Assembly: GCA_949825045.1 (NCBI GenBank)
Contig: OX463806.1
Span: 45,160,208 to 45,224,207, forward strand
Direction of reading: 5' to 3'
Length of the DNA: 64,000 nucleotides
Origin: Argyresthia goedartella
Lineage: Eukaryota > Arthropoda > Insecta > Lepidoptera > Argyresthiidae
The notes beneath the pieces are model-generated. The model was not told where the DNA came from. It saw only the letters and a list, made by a program, of their open reading frames with translations, and did not search any database. Positions 1 through 10,275 of the stretch are shown here, one piece after another (position 1 is the stretch's first letter; each line of letters opens with the position of its first letter). A program made the translations under genes and the position numbers.

Positions 1-384
1 TTTTTCTACAGCAACATAGCGTTACACTTTTCTCATACGTGGTGGCAAAAGCCCAATTGAGCTCACTTTAGCTTGTGTCTTTCTCACTATCAGAGCAACA
101 GGCTCTTGAGTGTTTATAATATTTTTTCACTTCTCTTGCTCGAAAAGTCCTTCTTTATGCTGGATGTAGTAGGATAGTAGTATGCAAAAAATCGCATTGC
201 AGGCACTAGTGCATAAAGTGTCATCTAAACAATAGATTAATAATGTAGGCTAAGACAATTGAGCCATTCAGCCTGACAGACGAGGCGACTGCATTTAATA
301 AATTCGTTATTACAAAACATTTACTTTAATTTATTTGCATTCATAAAAAATAGACTAAAAACTAATAAAAACTTATTTAAGAAT
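1..384. other. AT-rich sequence without a recognisable gene
   Basis: No open frame with coding character is visible. Positions about 31-66 resemble 17217-17257 (both contain a 'TGGC..AAGCCCA.TTGAGCT' stretch), so a short dispersed repeat touches the left edge. Confidence 0.4.
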
Positions 385-1075
385 TACTGAACAAACTCGA
401 ACGACTTCAAAATCTCGGGATTCGGTTTATCTTCGGGCTGCGCAAATACGACCATCTATCACAGCATCGCAAAGAGTTGAAGTGGCTTCCGATCCGTCTT
501 CGTCGGGATTCTCACATCCTCCACCTCCTCTACAACATTTTGCGGAATCCACGCTATCCAACCTTCCTACGAGACCGTTTTCAATTTGTTTCTTCCAGCA
601 GGCCTCGGAGGACCCACACAGTTTCTGTACTCACGACCCCACAACATAACACCGCGTCCTACGAGCACGGGTTTAGACTCCGGGCCATTCGGTTGTGGAA
701 TGCACTCCCCTGCACCATCAGGGATAGTCCTACTCTCAATATCTTTAAAAGTCGTGTGAAGAAGCACTTCCTATCTCTTTAGAAATATAGGTAGTACTTA
801 TGTATTTATAATTTATATATGTATATATATTTAATATTTTTTTATATTTAGGATGAATATTTTATGTATGTAGTTTATTGAGTTGTTATTTAAGGTATGT
901 TGTACACATCGGTCTACCCGTGCTCTGTGATTAACCTATCTCATCCTGACATGGTTTGCTGGAAGAGATCTCTTGTTAGAGATAAGCTCGCCTTTGTACA
1001 CTATTTTAATATATATCTTGTCAATATAATTATTTGTGTGCAATAAAGAAATTATGAAATTATGAAAAAACAAGT
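385..1075 (+). mobile_element. 3' end of a non-LTR retrotransposon (C-terminal ORF2 plus 3' UTR)
   Basis: An open frame from about 390 to the stop at 780-782 encodes the C-terminal tail found after the reverse transcriptase domain of many insect LINEs; the motifs FIFGLRKYDH, LKWLPIRLRR and RLWNALPCTIRDSP can be read. The copy is 5' truncated, so no RT catalytic motif is present. The 3' UTR continues to about 1075 and ends in AATAAA and a short ATTATGAA-type repeat, as LINE tails do. A block in this 3' UTR (GATAAGCTCGCCTTTGTACA, about 981-1000) recurs at about 53138-53157, marking a second 3' end of the same family. The clade is not assigned. Confidence 0.75.
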
Positions 1076-1468
1076 ATAATTAAGATAAACATTAAAAATT
1101 CAATTATGATTCGGGCAGTACCGCGTACGACATAAGCTAAAAATGACATGCAGAAAATAAAAATAAAAAAAATTAAAAATACAGTGGCGGGAAAGAGACT
1201 TATTTTGACTTTTATTTAGTCGTTTTCTTTGCAAAACTTGTTGTTTTACGAAAGTAAATTAATATGTCGTCAAGTGAAGAGAAAATAATGCTTACGCCTA
1301 ACACACTAATGAAAACAAAAGCAAAAGGAGTTTTGAAAAGACATTCCCGCCTAAATCCTAGCAAATTTATCTTAAAACTAATGACAATGTCATGCTCTGG
1401 AGAAGCGGCCAACAAGGCAATACATTCTCAGAAAGTATCGAAGTGAAAAGCATGGTGAATAACTCGGA
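1076..1468. other. Unassigned sequence with short ORFs on both strands
   Basis: A 60-codon frame (1264-1446, plus) and an overlapping minus frame are open but match nothing I recognise and lack flanking gene signals. I see no supported gene. Confidence 0.3.
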
Positions 1469-1560
1469 CATAAACCCCATTTTACCCTCGACTTAACGAT
1501 CCACCCTTGCCTGCGGCTCGGGTGGATATCAACGCTTCGGGTGAAATGGCGTGTTTTATG
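1469..1560. repeat. Foldback element or hairpin
   Basis: Two nested inverted repeats are visible: CCATTTTACCC (1477-1487) pairs with GGGTGAAATGG (1539-1549), and ATCCACCC pairs with GGGTGGAT inside it. The outer arms extend to CATAAA-type sequence at both ends. This is a small palindromic repeat of unknown class. Confidence 0.6.
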
Positions 1561-1798
1561 CCCTTGTGGTACAATCTACTATAGTTGCCTGATTAGTATT
1601 AGCTATGGTATTAGAAACAATCTTCCACAAATAAAAAAATAATAATCAAAACAAAAATAAGTCACCTTCAAATTAATTCAAAAGTAAGAAATAACATTTT
1701 TACATATACACGAAATTAATCACTATACTAAATTCATACGGAGGTACAAAACATTTTGTATCAAGGAGGTACAAATTCTCACTTCACAAATTAAGACC

Positions 1799-2318
1799 AG
1801 TTGAGTTTTGGATAGCAACATGTTAGAATTAGTAAATGATACGAAGTTTTTTGGAATAACCATTGATAGCAAATTGCAGAGGACTCCTCTGATAATTGAT
1901 AAATAAGCTGGTAGATTAAGTTCTGTGGCTTACGCTGTAAGAAACATCAGACAAAACACGCTACAAACAAGCTACGGCTAGGCTAGTTTATTTTAGTTAC
2001 TTTCATAGTATCATATCCTATGGTATCTTGTTGTGGGGGAAAGCAGCAGAAACGAGCTATTTAAAACACAGAAACCCCCTAACAGAACTTTTCAAAGAAA
2101 TTGTCATACTAACTGTAAGCAAGAACATAACATTTTCCAAATTTGGCGATAGCTGTTATGTTAACCTAAGAAATAAGCACAGTAGTAGACTAGTTGCGCC
2201 CTGGTTTAGACCCGCAAAAGTTAGCAATTCTTTCAAGGGTCAGTGCATTCTCTACTACAACAAGATACCTCTGGAGATTTGGAAATTGCCATTTGGGTAA
2301 TTTAAAAACCATGTAAAA
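1799..2318 (+). mobile_element. Decayed LINE fragment, copy 1 of the CTCCCACAG-hairpin family
   Basis: Translation in shifting frames gives pieces of the end of the RT domain and the C-terminal region (GRLSSVAYAVRNIRQ, then NSFKGQCILYYNKIPLEI) that align with the copies at 39786-40636 (plus) and 36053-36620 (minus). Several frameshifts and stops are present and the element is truncated at both ends; the hairpin-bearing 3' UTR is missing here. Confidence 0.75.
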
Positions 2319-2924
2319 ATGATTTAGAATAGAACAAAATAGAATATCCATTTATTTGCTGTACCAGCATAAACACATTCATCTAAAAGAAATACACAAG
2401 GCAAAACAGAGATTGAAACAGCTACAAACAATAGTACATTTCCCAGGAGTTCGCAAGGGCTTATATTTACGAACCGAGAAGTTTACAGCACGAGCCGAAG
2501 GCGTGGGTTGTAGCGAGGTTGGTAAAAAGCCTTTTTGAACGAGTTAGGAATAGAAGCTTTCCGCCTGAGAACCCAAAATCAAGCGGCGAAGGTGCTATTT
2601 TTAGCTCAGAAGTCAGAAAAATAATAATCATATCATTCATACCATTCATTCTCCAGAAAGTTGTGGGTGGTTTCACTGCTATGTGCACATGCTGCGACAG
2701 CAAAAAGGCTCATACTCAGCATAATGTCACAGGAAGGCCTGTGACGCTGATATTCAGTCTAGGTCCCAGAAAGTATATATAGGTTTGAACTCGTTAATGT
2801 CACCAGATGGAAAGTGTAAGAAACTAAACTAAACACTTAACGAATTATTAAACAAGATATGGTCCAAAATATACATAAATAAAACAAATAAATTGTGAAT
2901 AATAATTGCATACGGAATAAACTT
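2319..2924. repeat. Repeat debris, including a block inverted at 59.5 kb
   Basis: The first 150 bases look like the 3' tail of another LINE in minus orientation (TAGAATAGAACAAAATAGAA next to TTTATTTGCTG). Positions about 2490-2560 (GAGCCGAAGGCGTGGG, AACGAGTTAGGAATAGAAGC) reappear inverted and diverged at about 59525-59580. No gene is supported. Confidence 0.4.
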
Positions 2925-3655
2925 CTGATAGGACTTCCGGGGCGACCTGGCCGGAACAGGGGTATAATTCGCATTTCTGTGGGTTCACTTCCAGTCCCAA
3001 CCTCGCTAACCCCTCGACAAGTGCTCTCAAATTCTTGATCACCACTTCCGGGCCGCCTCCGTTGGTACCGTCATCTAAATACCATACGTTTAGAGGGGAA
3101 ATTCTGAATTGCAAGGCTAAATATTAAAGGTTCCAAAGGATCACCTTGCTGCGCCCAACCTGAGACTTCACCGACTTGTCTCCTAAAAATAAGTTACTCG
3201 ATCTTTAATAACATTGGTATAGAAATGGGTACAATGCAGGAACTTTCTCCTTTATCATACAATGCAGGAACTTTCTCCTTTATCATGGACAAAAACCCTC
3301 GACTGCATTAAAAGCGTTGCGAAGATCGACCTTTGCTACGATGTTATTTGTATCAGCCTCATACAGGGCAAAGGCCCGAGTAGCATGTATAGCTGCCTCG
3401 CAAACCAAGGGTACGCCAAAACCCTATTGGCAAGGCTGCAGAAATGAAGCCATCTCCTCTCTTACGGCGCGACACCTTAGCTTAGCCATTAAGCGACGGA
3501 TCACACTGCTTATGGCAATGGGCCGTAAGCCTCCATCCTTTATTCGAAGGGCACACAATGACACACCGTATAAGAAAGGACAAACTTCCCTATTTACCAC
3601 GCCTTTCAGCATAATATTCGCCAAACTGCAAACAGGCCAATAGTTTTCCACCGTT
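2925..3655 (-). pseudogene. Reverse transcriptase core of the inverted LINE segment
   Basis: Reading the minus strand from 3655 down: KDGGLRPIAISSVIRRL (RT fingers region), a stop, GFGVPLVCEAAIHATRAF, VAKVDLRNAFNAVEG (motif A with the catalytic Asp), AQQGDPLEPLIFSLAIQ (motif B), a short deletion with a frame change, then LNVWYLDDGTNGG (motif C, YLDD) and LEVNPQKCEL. The order is that of a non-LTR RT of the group with the RPIA(I/V) signature. The coding sequence stops abruptly near 2930, the outer end of the inverted segment. Confidence 0.8.
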
Positions 3656-3689
3656 TTCGCCCGCAGCAGCCGACGTCAGATCGAAATGA

Positions 3690-4551
3690 CTTCCACTCAG
3701 TGGTGCCAAGCAGCTTTGCCCATCAGGCACGGTGGTTTAGGCATTCGAAGGTTTGCAGTTTGCTCGACACCGAGCTGCCGGCCTTCTTGTCTTCGTCGCA
3801 TGGATGCAAGACCTTTTAAATCTTATTTTAAATATAGGTGATGGTTTTCGTATCCCGTTCGCGGAGGAGGCATTAGGGTTATGGCATGATTGGTGGCCTG
3901 ATTGGTAGCACTCCGCCCCAGCACCCGAACTCATAGCGCAATTGGGATGAAGTATCGTGCGGAGTCACGCTATACGAGGAGCTATTGGACCGGAGTTCGG
4001 GGGTCGAGCTGGCACGACTGCGCGCAGTTTCGCATCCAGAGTCGGGCCTTGCCTTCACCTCAACTAGGTACATTTCTGAATAATGACATGTTGCGCGTGG
4101 CTGTAGCCTTGCGCCTTGGCTGTCACATCTGCCAGTCTCATTACTGTGTTTGTGGTGTGGGTGTGGACGCTCGGGGTCGGCACGGTCTACACTGCGTTCG
4201 AATCGCGGGGAGGCTTTTTCGGCACTCCTCTTTCAACGACATCATCAAGCGGGCTCTTGTAACAGCCAATATACCTTGTCAACCGTGTCCACCACCACCA
4301 GGGCGCAGCGGGAGAGGGTACTTTTGGGCCAGTATATATTCTTCCCGCTTGCCATAGAAACCACCGGGGTCTGGGGAGTGCAGGGCAAGGCATTAATTAG
4401 GGAAATAGGGCGCTGCCTGAGGGACCGTGGCTATGACCGCCGCTCCGGGTCCTATTTTATGCAGAGGATCTCCCTCGCGCAGTGCAGCGTGGAAACGCCG
4501 CCAGCGTGATGGGGACCTTTGCAGCTAATATGGTCCAAGGCGGTTTATTTT
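3690..4551 (+). pseudogene. C-terminal ORF2 region of the same LINE, direct orientation
   Basis: Motifs in order: GGLGIRRF, the Cys/His-containing stretch with [46 protein letters not shown], then [29 protein letters not shown] and, after a frameshift, RGNAASVMGTF. These match the C-terminal domain typical of this LINE group and lie downstream of YLDD in intact relatives. The natural stop after the last frameshift is at 4549-4551. Frame changes occur near 4320 and 4490. Confidence 0.8.
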
Positions 4552-4564
4552 CTTAGTGTTTTCG

Positions 4565-4590
4565 TGTGTGTGTGTGTGTGTGTGTGTGAC
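4565..4590. repeat. GT microsatellite in the LINE 3' UTR
   Basis: About twelve GT units directly downstream of the LINE stop codon. Confidence 0.9.
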
Positions 4591-4749
4591 ATTTTACATA
4601 TTTAAGTTTTTGACAAAGCAGTTGGCGGATGCTGAACATTGATTTATTGTTATTGTAATTTACTTTAGTTTAAATAAAAATTAGCATAATTGCATAATGC
4701 ATTAATGAATATTTATTTGGATTAAATTGTATTGAATAATATACACCCA

Positions 4750-5755
4750 TTTTACATAGATAAATCTTCTTATCTTGTACAAAACTTTGAGCGGATAGAA
4801 ACAGCTTCTTACCACTTCTACTACGTGTTTTTCAAAACGTAGTTCACTGTCCATCAGTAAGCTCAGGTTTCATGCCTCGCTGACAAGATCCAAGGGTACT
4901 CCTGAGATTGTGATTTCAGGATCAAAGTCAGTTAGGGATTTCACTTGTTGTTTTGAGCCAAGAATTAGATATTTTGACTTAGAGGGGTTCAAAACCGAAG
5001 CATTGTTGGCAGACCAGAGGGATACGCTAGCGAAATCCTTATTTATACGTCTGACAGCCTCCTCGATGTTATCATTATTTGATTCTTTATATAACTGGAG
5101 GTCATCAGCATACAAATGACACATACTGTGCTTGATACAACCTATAATATCCCCAATATTCAAAATGAGTAGCGGGCCCAAGATTGAGCCCTGAGGGACG
5201 CCTCTGCTCGATGGAACGCATTTAGATGAATATCTTGATCCATCTTTTTTATTAATAATAACCTGTTGGTAACGATTGCTTAAATAAATTTCAATCCACT
5301 TGATTGAAATACTATCAAATCCGTAGAAGTTATGTTTGGAGAGCATCATGGTTATATTAATACAATAAAATGCACGTGAAAAATCAAGAAGAGCCAGGAA
5401 AGTACCACTGCCTTTGTCTTGGGAAGCTAAAATATTATCTACAACATCTAGTAGGACTGTGACCGTGCCATGTCCCCCTCTGATACCAGACTGTAGCTTG
5501 GGTAGCATATTGTTACTCTCCAGAAATAATGAGATCTGATTATATGTATGCTACTCTTTCTAATATTTTGGACAAATAAGGTAGTATACTTATAGGCCTT
5601 AGGTCCTTCACGGCTTGTGGATCATTATTTTTGTGAGTTGGTCGTACAAGCGACGTTTTCCAGAGTTTTGGAAATGTGGAGGTAGTTATCGATTTATTGC
5701 AGATGTCAGCAGTATCCTCAATATACACAGACAGTTTCAATAGCAAAGCCCAAAT
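4750..5755 (-). pseudogene. Internal fragment of a Jockey/CR1-like reverse transcriptase
   Basis: On the minus strand the first frame (5746-5540) contains LWKTSLVRPTHK and DLRPISILPYLSKILERV. After a frame break the second frame (5508-4870) contains LQSGIRGGHGTVTVLLDVVD, ALLDFSRAFYCIN (motif A), SRGVPQGSILGPLL (motif B) and HLYADDLQLY (motif C, YADD intact). After the stop at 4870 related sequence continues to about 4750. The N-terminal endonuclease and the 3' end are both missing. A Tyr in place of the usual Asp in the 'RAFYCIN' block is a further sign of decay. Confidence 0.85.
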
Positions 5756-5769
5756 AATTTAGATTTTAT

Positions 5770-6250
5770 TGATATCTAAAATTCGCCGATTTCGTCACTG
5801 ACTCACTGATAATCATCAAAATTATTAGGGTACTCCCTCAAGTCCTAGAAAGCTGAAATTTAGTATGTAAGCTGGTACTAGTACCCAAACAACATAAAAA
5901 TTCTAAAACTTGGAATTTTTACCCCCCGATCCCTTAAAATAGGGTATCGAAGTTTGTATGACACTTCCGCAAATTTTGATGCTATAGTTCAGAAACTGTA
6001 TATGTCTGTAAATGGACTCCTTGTTATAAATAATGAAACACATATTTCAGGAGTTTAAGTAAATGATCCCCCACCTTTTAAATTAAGGGATGGAAGTTTG
6101 TATCCGTTTTCCGACAGAATTTACATACAGAATTACATCCTAGAGATCTGAAATTAATACACATACTTCTTCTCGAGGCGTGACTTACTTAAAGAAGAAA
6201 GAGGGACCCCCTTTCATACGTGTGAATAACGAAACGGACCTATCTAAAAT
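5770..6250. repeat. Dispersed repeat (GTTTGTATGA/CCCCTTAGGGG-type), copy a
   Basis: Contains ACTTGGAATTTTTACCCCC, GGAAGTTTGTAT and ACTCCTTGTTATAAATAAT, shared with copy b at 9957-10275 and more distantly with 38860-39412. A GACTCACTGA motif near 5800 resembles the GAGTCAGTGAG motif near 39380. No coding capacity; probably a non-autonomous transposon. Confidence 0.65.
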
Positions 6251-6584
6251 TAAAACAAGAGCCTGACTATTTTTCAGATATAGTAGCTTTATAATGCTTT
6301 TCTACTTACTTGTTATAATTATTTACTTAACCCATGAAACACTTAACATCAATTTACTCTCACTCATAAATACTTTACACATTTTATATACATTTACATT
6401 ACATACACACGCTTAAACACCCTCATTTCAAACAAACAGTGCGCTCCTCAAGGAAATGAAAGATATGTCATGATTTGTTCAACCTTTATTGAATCTCATA
6501 AATATTATTTAAAAATTATATTACTAAATTATTGCAGTAGTCTCATATGGTCGTGGTCTCCTTTTATCAAAATGATTTCAGTAA
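6251..6584 (+). other. Probable 5' region of the LINE at 6585
   Basis: AT-rich and without an open frame. It lies between a dispersed repeat and the endonuclease start codon, so it probably holds the 5' UTR of the LINE. No separate ORF1 is visible. Confidence 0.35.
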
Positions 6585-7589
6585 ATGGACAGTTTATCTT
6601 TTATTAAAGATATTGACAACCATACGATATCAAATGCCTATAATTGTGAACCACAAAACTGTAAAAAATATGTGACACCACATGGCTTAAAGATTTTTAC
6701 ACAAAACATTCGAAGTATTGGTGAAGCAACTCGCTTTTCCGATTTAATACTGTTGCTGACTTCTCTCACGTTCGAGTGTGATATACTGGTTCTGACGGAG
6801 TGCTGGTTGCTTCATTGCCCTCAGCTACCTGACTTAAATGGTTACAGTAAAGCGGCTACCACACTCAATCGATATCAGAACGATGGAGTCGTTGTCTACT
6901 TCAGAGATAATCTTACTGTTTTTGTCGAGGAGCTTAGTACTTCCAGATGTAATTGTCTTTTGATAAAGTTGGATAAGTTTATTATTTTTTCTATATATCG
7001 TGCACATGCTTTCGATGCAAATGAAGTTACGAAGCAACAAAACATTGATGCTTTTATTTTTGAACTAAATGATATTTTGCAAAAACATAGTGATTATCGA
7101 GATGTTATCTTGATTGGCGATTTAAATATAAACATATCACCCGGTAGTAGTGATCCGAACTACGAAAAGTATTTAAATATCCTGGCATACAATGGTCTTA
7201 TAGCGTGTCATAACTTTGTCACTCGTGATGCAAGCGGCTCATGTTTGGATCACATATTTATCAACTCTAATTGTAACTCAAATACTATCGTACTATCAAG
7301 TACGATCACTGATCATAAATCAGTTTTAATGGATCTTGAATTAATGTCGCCACGATCAAAGCCGGTATCACTTCGCACAAAAGTTGATAATAAAGCAGTG
7401 TACAAAGAACTTGAATCATTCGACTTCAACCCAATTTTACAAAGCGACGATCCAGCTTTTGGGTTACAGTACTTAATTGAATCAATACAAAGTATTCTGG
7501 ACAATAACTCAAAAACTTATAAAATATCAAACCGTAAAGTAATACTTAAACCCTGGATGACACAGGGTCTCTTAAGATGTCAAGGATAA
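6585..7589 (+). CDS. LINE ORF2, endonuclease part (frameshifted from RT)
   Basis: A frame of 334 codons encodes the endonuclease/exonuclease/phosphatase fold that nicks the genomic target. Visible motifs are LKIFTQNIRSI near residue 34, LVLTECWL near residue 70, IFSIYRAHAFD near 135, ILIGDLNINI near 175 (catalytic Asp-Leu-Asn), SCLDHIFIN near 218 and ITDHKSVLMDL near 240 (catalytic Asp-His). It ends at a stop created by a frameshift located between 7576 and 7589; the RT continues in another frame directly afterwards. The ATG at 6585 is the first in frame and gives a normal EN N terminus. Confidence 0.85.
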   Translation: MDSLSFIKDIDNHTISNAYNCEPQNCKKYVTPHGLKIFTQNIRSIGEATRFSDLILLLTSLTFECDILVLTECWLLHCPQLPDLNGYSKAATTLNRYQNDGVVVYFRDNLTVFVEELSTSRCNCLLIKLDKFIIFSIYRAHAFDANEVTKQQNIDAFIFELNDILQKHSDYRDVILIGDLNINISPGSSDPNYEKYLNILAYNGLIACHNFVTRDASGSCLDHIFINSNCNSNTIVLSSTITDHKSVLMDLELMSPRSKPVSLRTKVDNKAVYKELESFDFNPILQSDDPAFGLQYLIESIQSILDNNSKTYKISNRKVILKPWMTQGLLRCQG

Positions 7590-9531
7590 CTTACACAAAA
7601 AACATAAACAAGATCCACACAATGAGATACTTAAAACTACGTACACAAGGTACAAAAATTTTTACTTCAATTTAATAAAAAGCCTAAAAAGACAGTATGA
7701 TAAAGATCTCATAAATAAGGCAGGGAAGAATCCTAGGCTTCTGTGGCAGGCAATAAAATCGATTACAAGTGGGAACCAGAAGGACAGTAGCTCACATCAA
7801 TTACTAACCGGTCATGATGATACAAAAACGGTAAATGAGATAAACAGATATTTCGCCGATGTAGGTAAAAATCTCGCAGAGCGAATACTCTCACAACAGG
7901 TATCTTCAGATCGAGAAACAAATTCATCTGTGAAATCTCAATTACATTCCCTTGTCCTAGAGCATATAGACGTAGACGAGATTGATACACTGATAACTGG
8001 CCTAAAGAATGAATGCTCAATAGGATGGGATAAAATTTCCAACACGGTACTCAAACAGATGAAGCACGTTTTGGCACCCCTACTCGTTCACATTTTTAAT
8101 CTTTGTCTGGAGCAAGGTATATTTCCTCAACAACTCAAGAAGGCAATACTAGTTCTTGTCTATAAGTCCGGGGATAGAGGCGGTGTAAGTAACTACAGGC
8201 CAATTTCCATATTACCTGCCTTATCTAAGATACTGGAGAAGGTCTTAAATAATAGGCTTATTGGATTCTTGGAAAAAAATAAGATTCTCTCACAAAACCA
8301 ATATAGCTTTCGAAGAGGTCGATCTACAGCTGATGCCGTTCATCATCTAACTCATTATATTTCTACCAAGCTTGATGAAAAAAGAAGGGTGATTGCTGTC
8401 TTCTTAGATCTGGCCAAAGCATTCGACACCGTCTCTATCCCCCTTCTACTGGATAAACTGGAAAGAGTGGGTGTACGTGGAATACCATTAAAGATTTTCA
8501 CGGATTACTTGAGTAATAGGTACCAGAGTGTCAACATTGGAAGGTATGTTAGTGATGATTTGTCGGTATCCTTTGGTGTCCCGCAGGGCAGTATCTTGGG
8601 ACTCACCCTATTCTTGTTATATATAAATAGTCTGACTAACCTAGATATTGGAGGGGAAATACTGTCCTACGCTGATAATACGGCACTGATATTTGAGGGT
8701 GATTGTTGGGACAGTATAGTTGCAGCGGCACAAGCTGGTCTCGACAAGGTTAGAAGCTGGTTGGCCAAAAATGTGTTGACGCTAAATAGTGATAAAACAA
8801 AATACATCACCTTCTCTATAGTCAGCACCACGCAGCCACCCGTTTCTGAGAGTCTTGTGGTTCATCTGCCCCAGTGTACTAATCCTAACCAATGTCCATG
8901 TGATCGACTGGCAAGGTGTACAAGCATCAAATATCTGGGGGTTATTGTGGATCAGCACTGTAAGTTTGGTCCACATATCGGTCAAATCAGTGCTAGAGTA
9001 AGAAAACTGATGCACGTGTTTAAGAATATCAGACATGTTTTGCAACCAGAACTCCTAAAACGCGTTTATCATGCCCTCTGTCAATGTTTGCTAACATACT
9101 GTGTTACATCGTGGGGTGGAACCCACAAAACAATAATTAAAAAACTTGAAATCTCCCAGAGGGCGCTGCTGAAGGTCAGTACATTTAAACCTTTCAGGTA
9201 TCCGACCACCAGTTTAAACGAATATTGTGGAGTGCTGTCCGTCCGTAAGCTTTTTATTATAGCCACATTAATGAAACAGCATGAAAACACACCCCTGATT
9301 GACCCGACACAGATGCGACGTGGGAGATCTCGTGTTTGTACTTTACCAAAATGCAGCACTAAATTTACCTGTAACTTCTTTAATTTCCTGGGACCATATC
9401 TTTACAATAATGCAAATAGAATATTGAACATTCACGAACTAAACCCTTACGACTGTAAACTCAAGATAGCCAAGTGGCTGTCCGGCTTGACGTATGAAGA
9501 AACGGAGGCACTGTTGAAGGTTGATGAGTGA
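7576..9531 (+). pseudogene. LINE ORF2, reverse transcriptase part (YADN)
   Basis: The frame is open from 7576 to the stop at 9531 with no internal stop. In order: a linker rich in Lys (NPRLLWQAIKSITSG), NYRPISILPALSKILEKV, FLDLAKAFDTVS (motif A), FGVPQGSILG (motif B), LSYADNTALIFEG (motif C) and the C-terminal region with IKYLGVIVD and a CPCDRLARC Cys cluster. In motif C the expected second Asp is Asn: codon AAT at 8677-8679, one G-to-A change from GAT. This residue binds the catalytic metal in RTs, so polymerase activity is expected to be lost. There is no good start codon of its own; it is the continuation of the endonuclease frame. Confidence 0.85.
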
Positions 9532-9569
9532 CGTGTTGTTTTAAATGGGTTCATGATACTTTACACTCT

Positions 9570-9633
9570 CATGCACACACACACACATACACACACACAC
9601 ATACACACACACACACACACATACACACACACG
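9570..9633. repeat. CA microsatellite in the LINE 3' UTR
   Basis: An interrupted run of ACACAC with ATAC spacers, shortly after the ORF2 stop. Confidence 0.9.
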
Positions 9634-9956
9634 CCCTAACACAATGCTTATAGAGTTAAGTTACTATGCATGCCCCTATAAGCATGTTTAAATTAATTTT
9701 AAAAATATTTGTTTTATTTTTTCTTAATTTGTGTATACTTCATTAACTAAAACATACTAGTTCACCGGAGGTCACCTAAAATGATATATAGGGTTGAGAC
9801 CTACTTAACCTAAATCTACAGGGCTTTAGCCCTTTTTTGGGGAGTAGTGTACTTTATTTGAATTTTGTATCAACTTTTTGGTAAATAAAGATTTATTATT
9901 ATTTATTTTATTATTATTTATTATAGTATATTACAAATAAGAAAATACGTGTTTCA

Positions 9957-10275
9957 GGCTTTAAAAAAACATCCCTCAACCCCTTAAAGTAGGGAATAGG
10001 GATCTCATCAGGTTTCAGAATATTAGTACATAATTATACGAATAATATTATACTTTGTACTTAGTTAATTAGTACACAAACAAAAAAATATATTTAAAAC
10101 TTGGAATTTTTACCCCCTACTCCTTAAACTAGGGGATGGAAGTTTGTACGAGACTTCCGTAAATTATGATGCAAGAGGTCTGACAATTGATAAAGGGACT
10201 CCTTGTTATAAATAATAAAATACTTATTTCAGGATTTTTAGTAAATCACCCCCCACGCTTTAAATTAGGGGATGC
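9957..10275. repeat. Dispersed repeat, copy b of the 5.8-kb repeat
   Basis: Shares ACTTGGAATTTTTACCCCC, the GGAAGTTTGTA block and ACTCCTTGTTATAAATAAT, in order and in the same orientation, with 5881-6100. It is a second copy rather than the far half of a split element, because the same segments occur on both sides of the LINE. Confidence 0.65.

Larger units (their letters stand above)
2925..4690. mobile_element. 5'-inverted (twin-primed) non-LTR retrotransposon
   Basis: The left half (2925-3655) encodes reverse transcriptase motifs on the minus strand, ordered away from the junction. The right half (3690-4551) encodes the C-terminal region on the plus strand and is followed by a 3' UTR with a GT repeat. 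This arrangement, an inverted 5' part joined to a direct 3' part with a small loss at the junction, is the known outcome of twin priming during LINE insertion. Both halves carry frameshifts and stops, so the copy is dead. The 3' boundary near 4690 is approximate. Confidence 0.75.
6585..9930 (+). mobile_element. Nearly full-length EN-RT non-LTR retrotransposon
   Basis: An apurinic-type endonuclease frame is followed by a reverse transcriptase frame and a 3' UTR that ends with AATAAAGA and an ATTATT-type repeat at about 9885-9925. No gag-like ORF1 is seen, so this is either a single-ORF LINE or a copy that lost its 5' end. Two lesions stand out: one frameshift between EN and RT, and loss of the second catalytic Asp of the YADD box. 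Copies of one short repeat flank it at 5905-6100 and 10095-10270. Confidence 0.85.
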
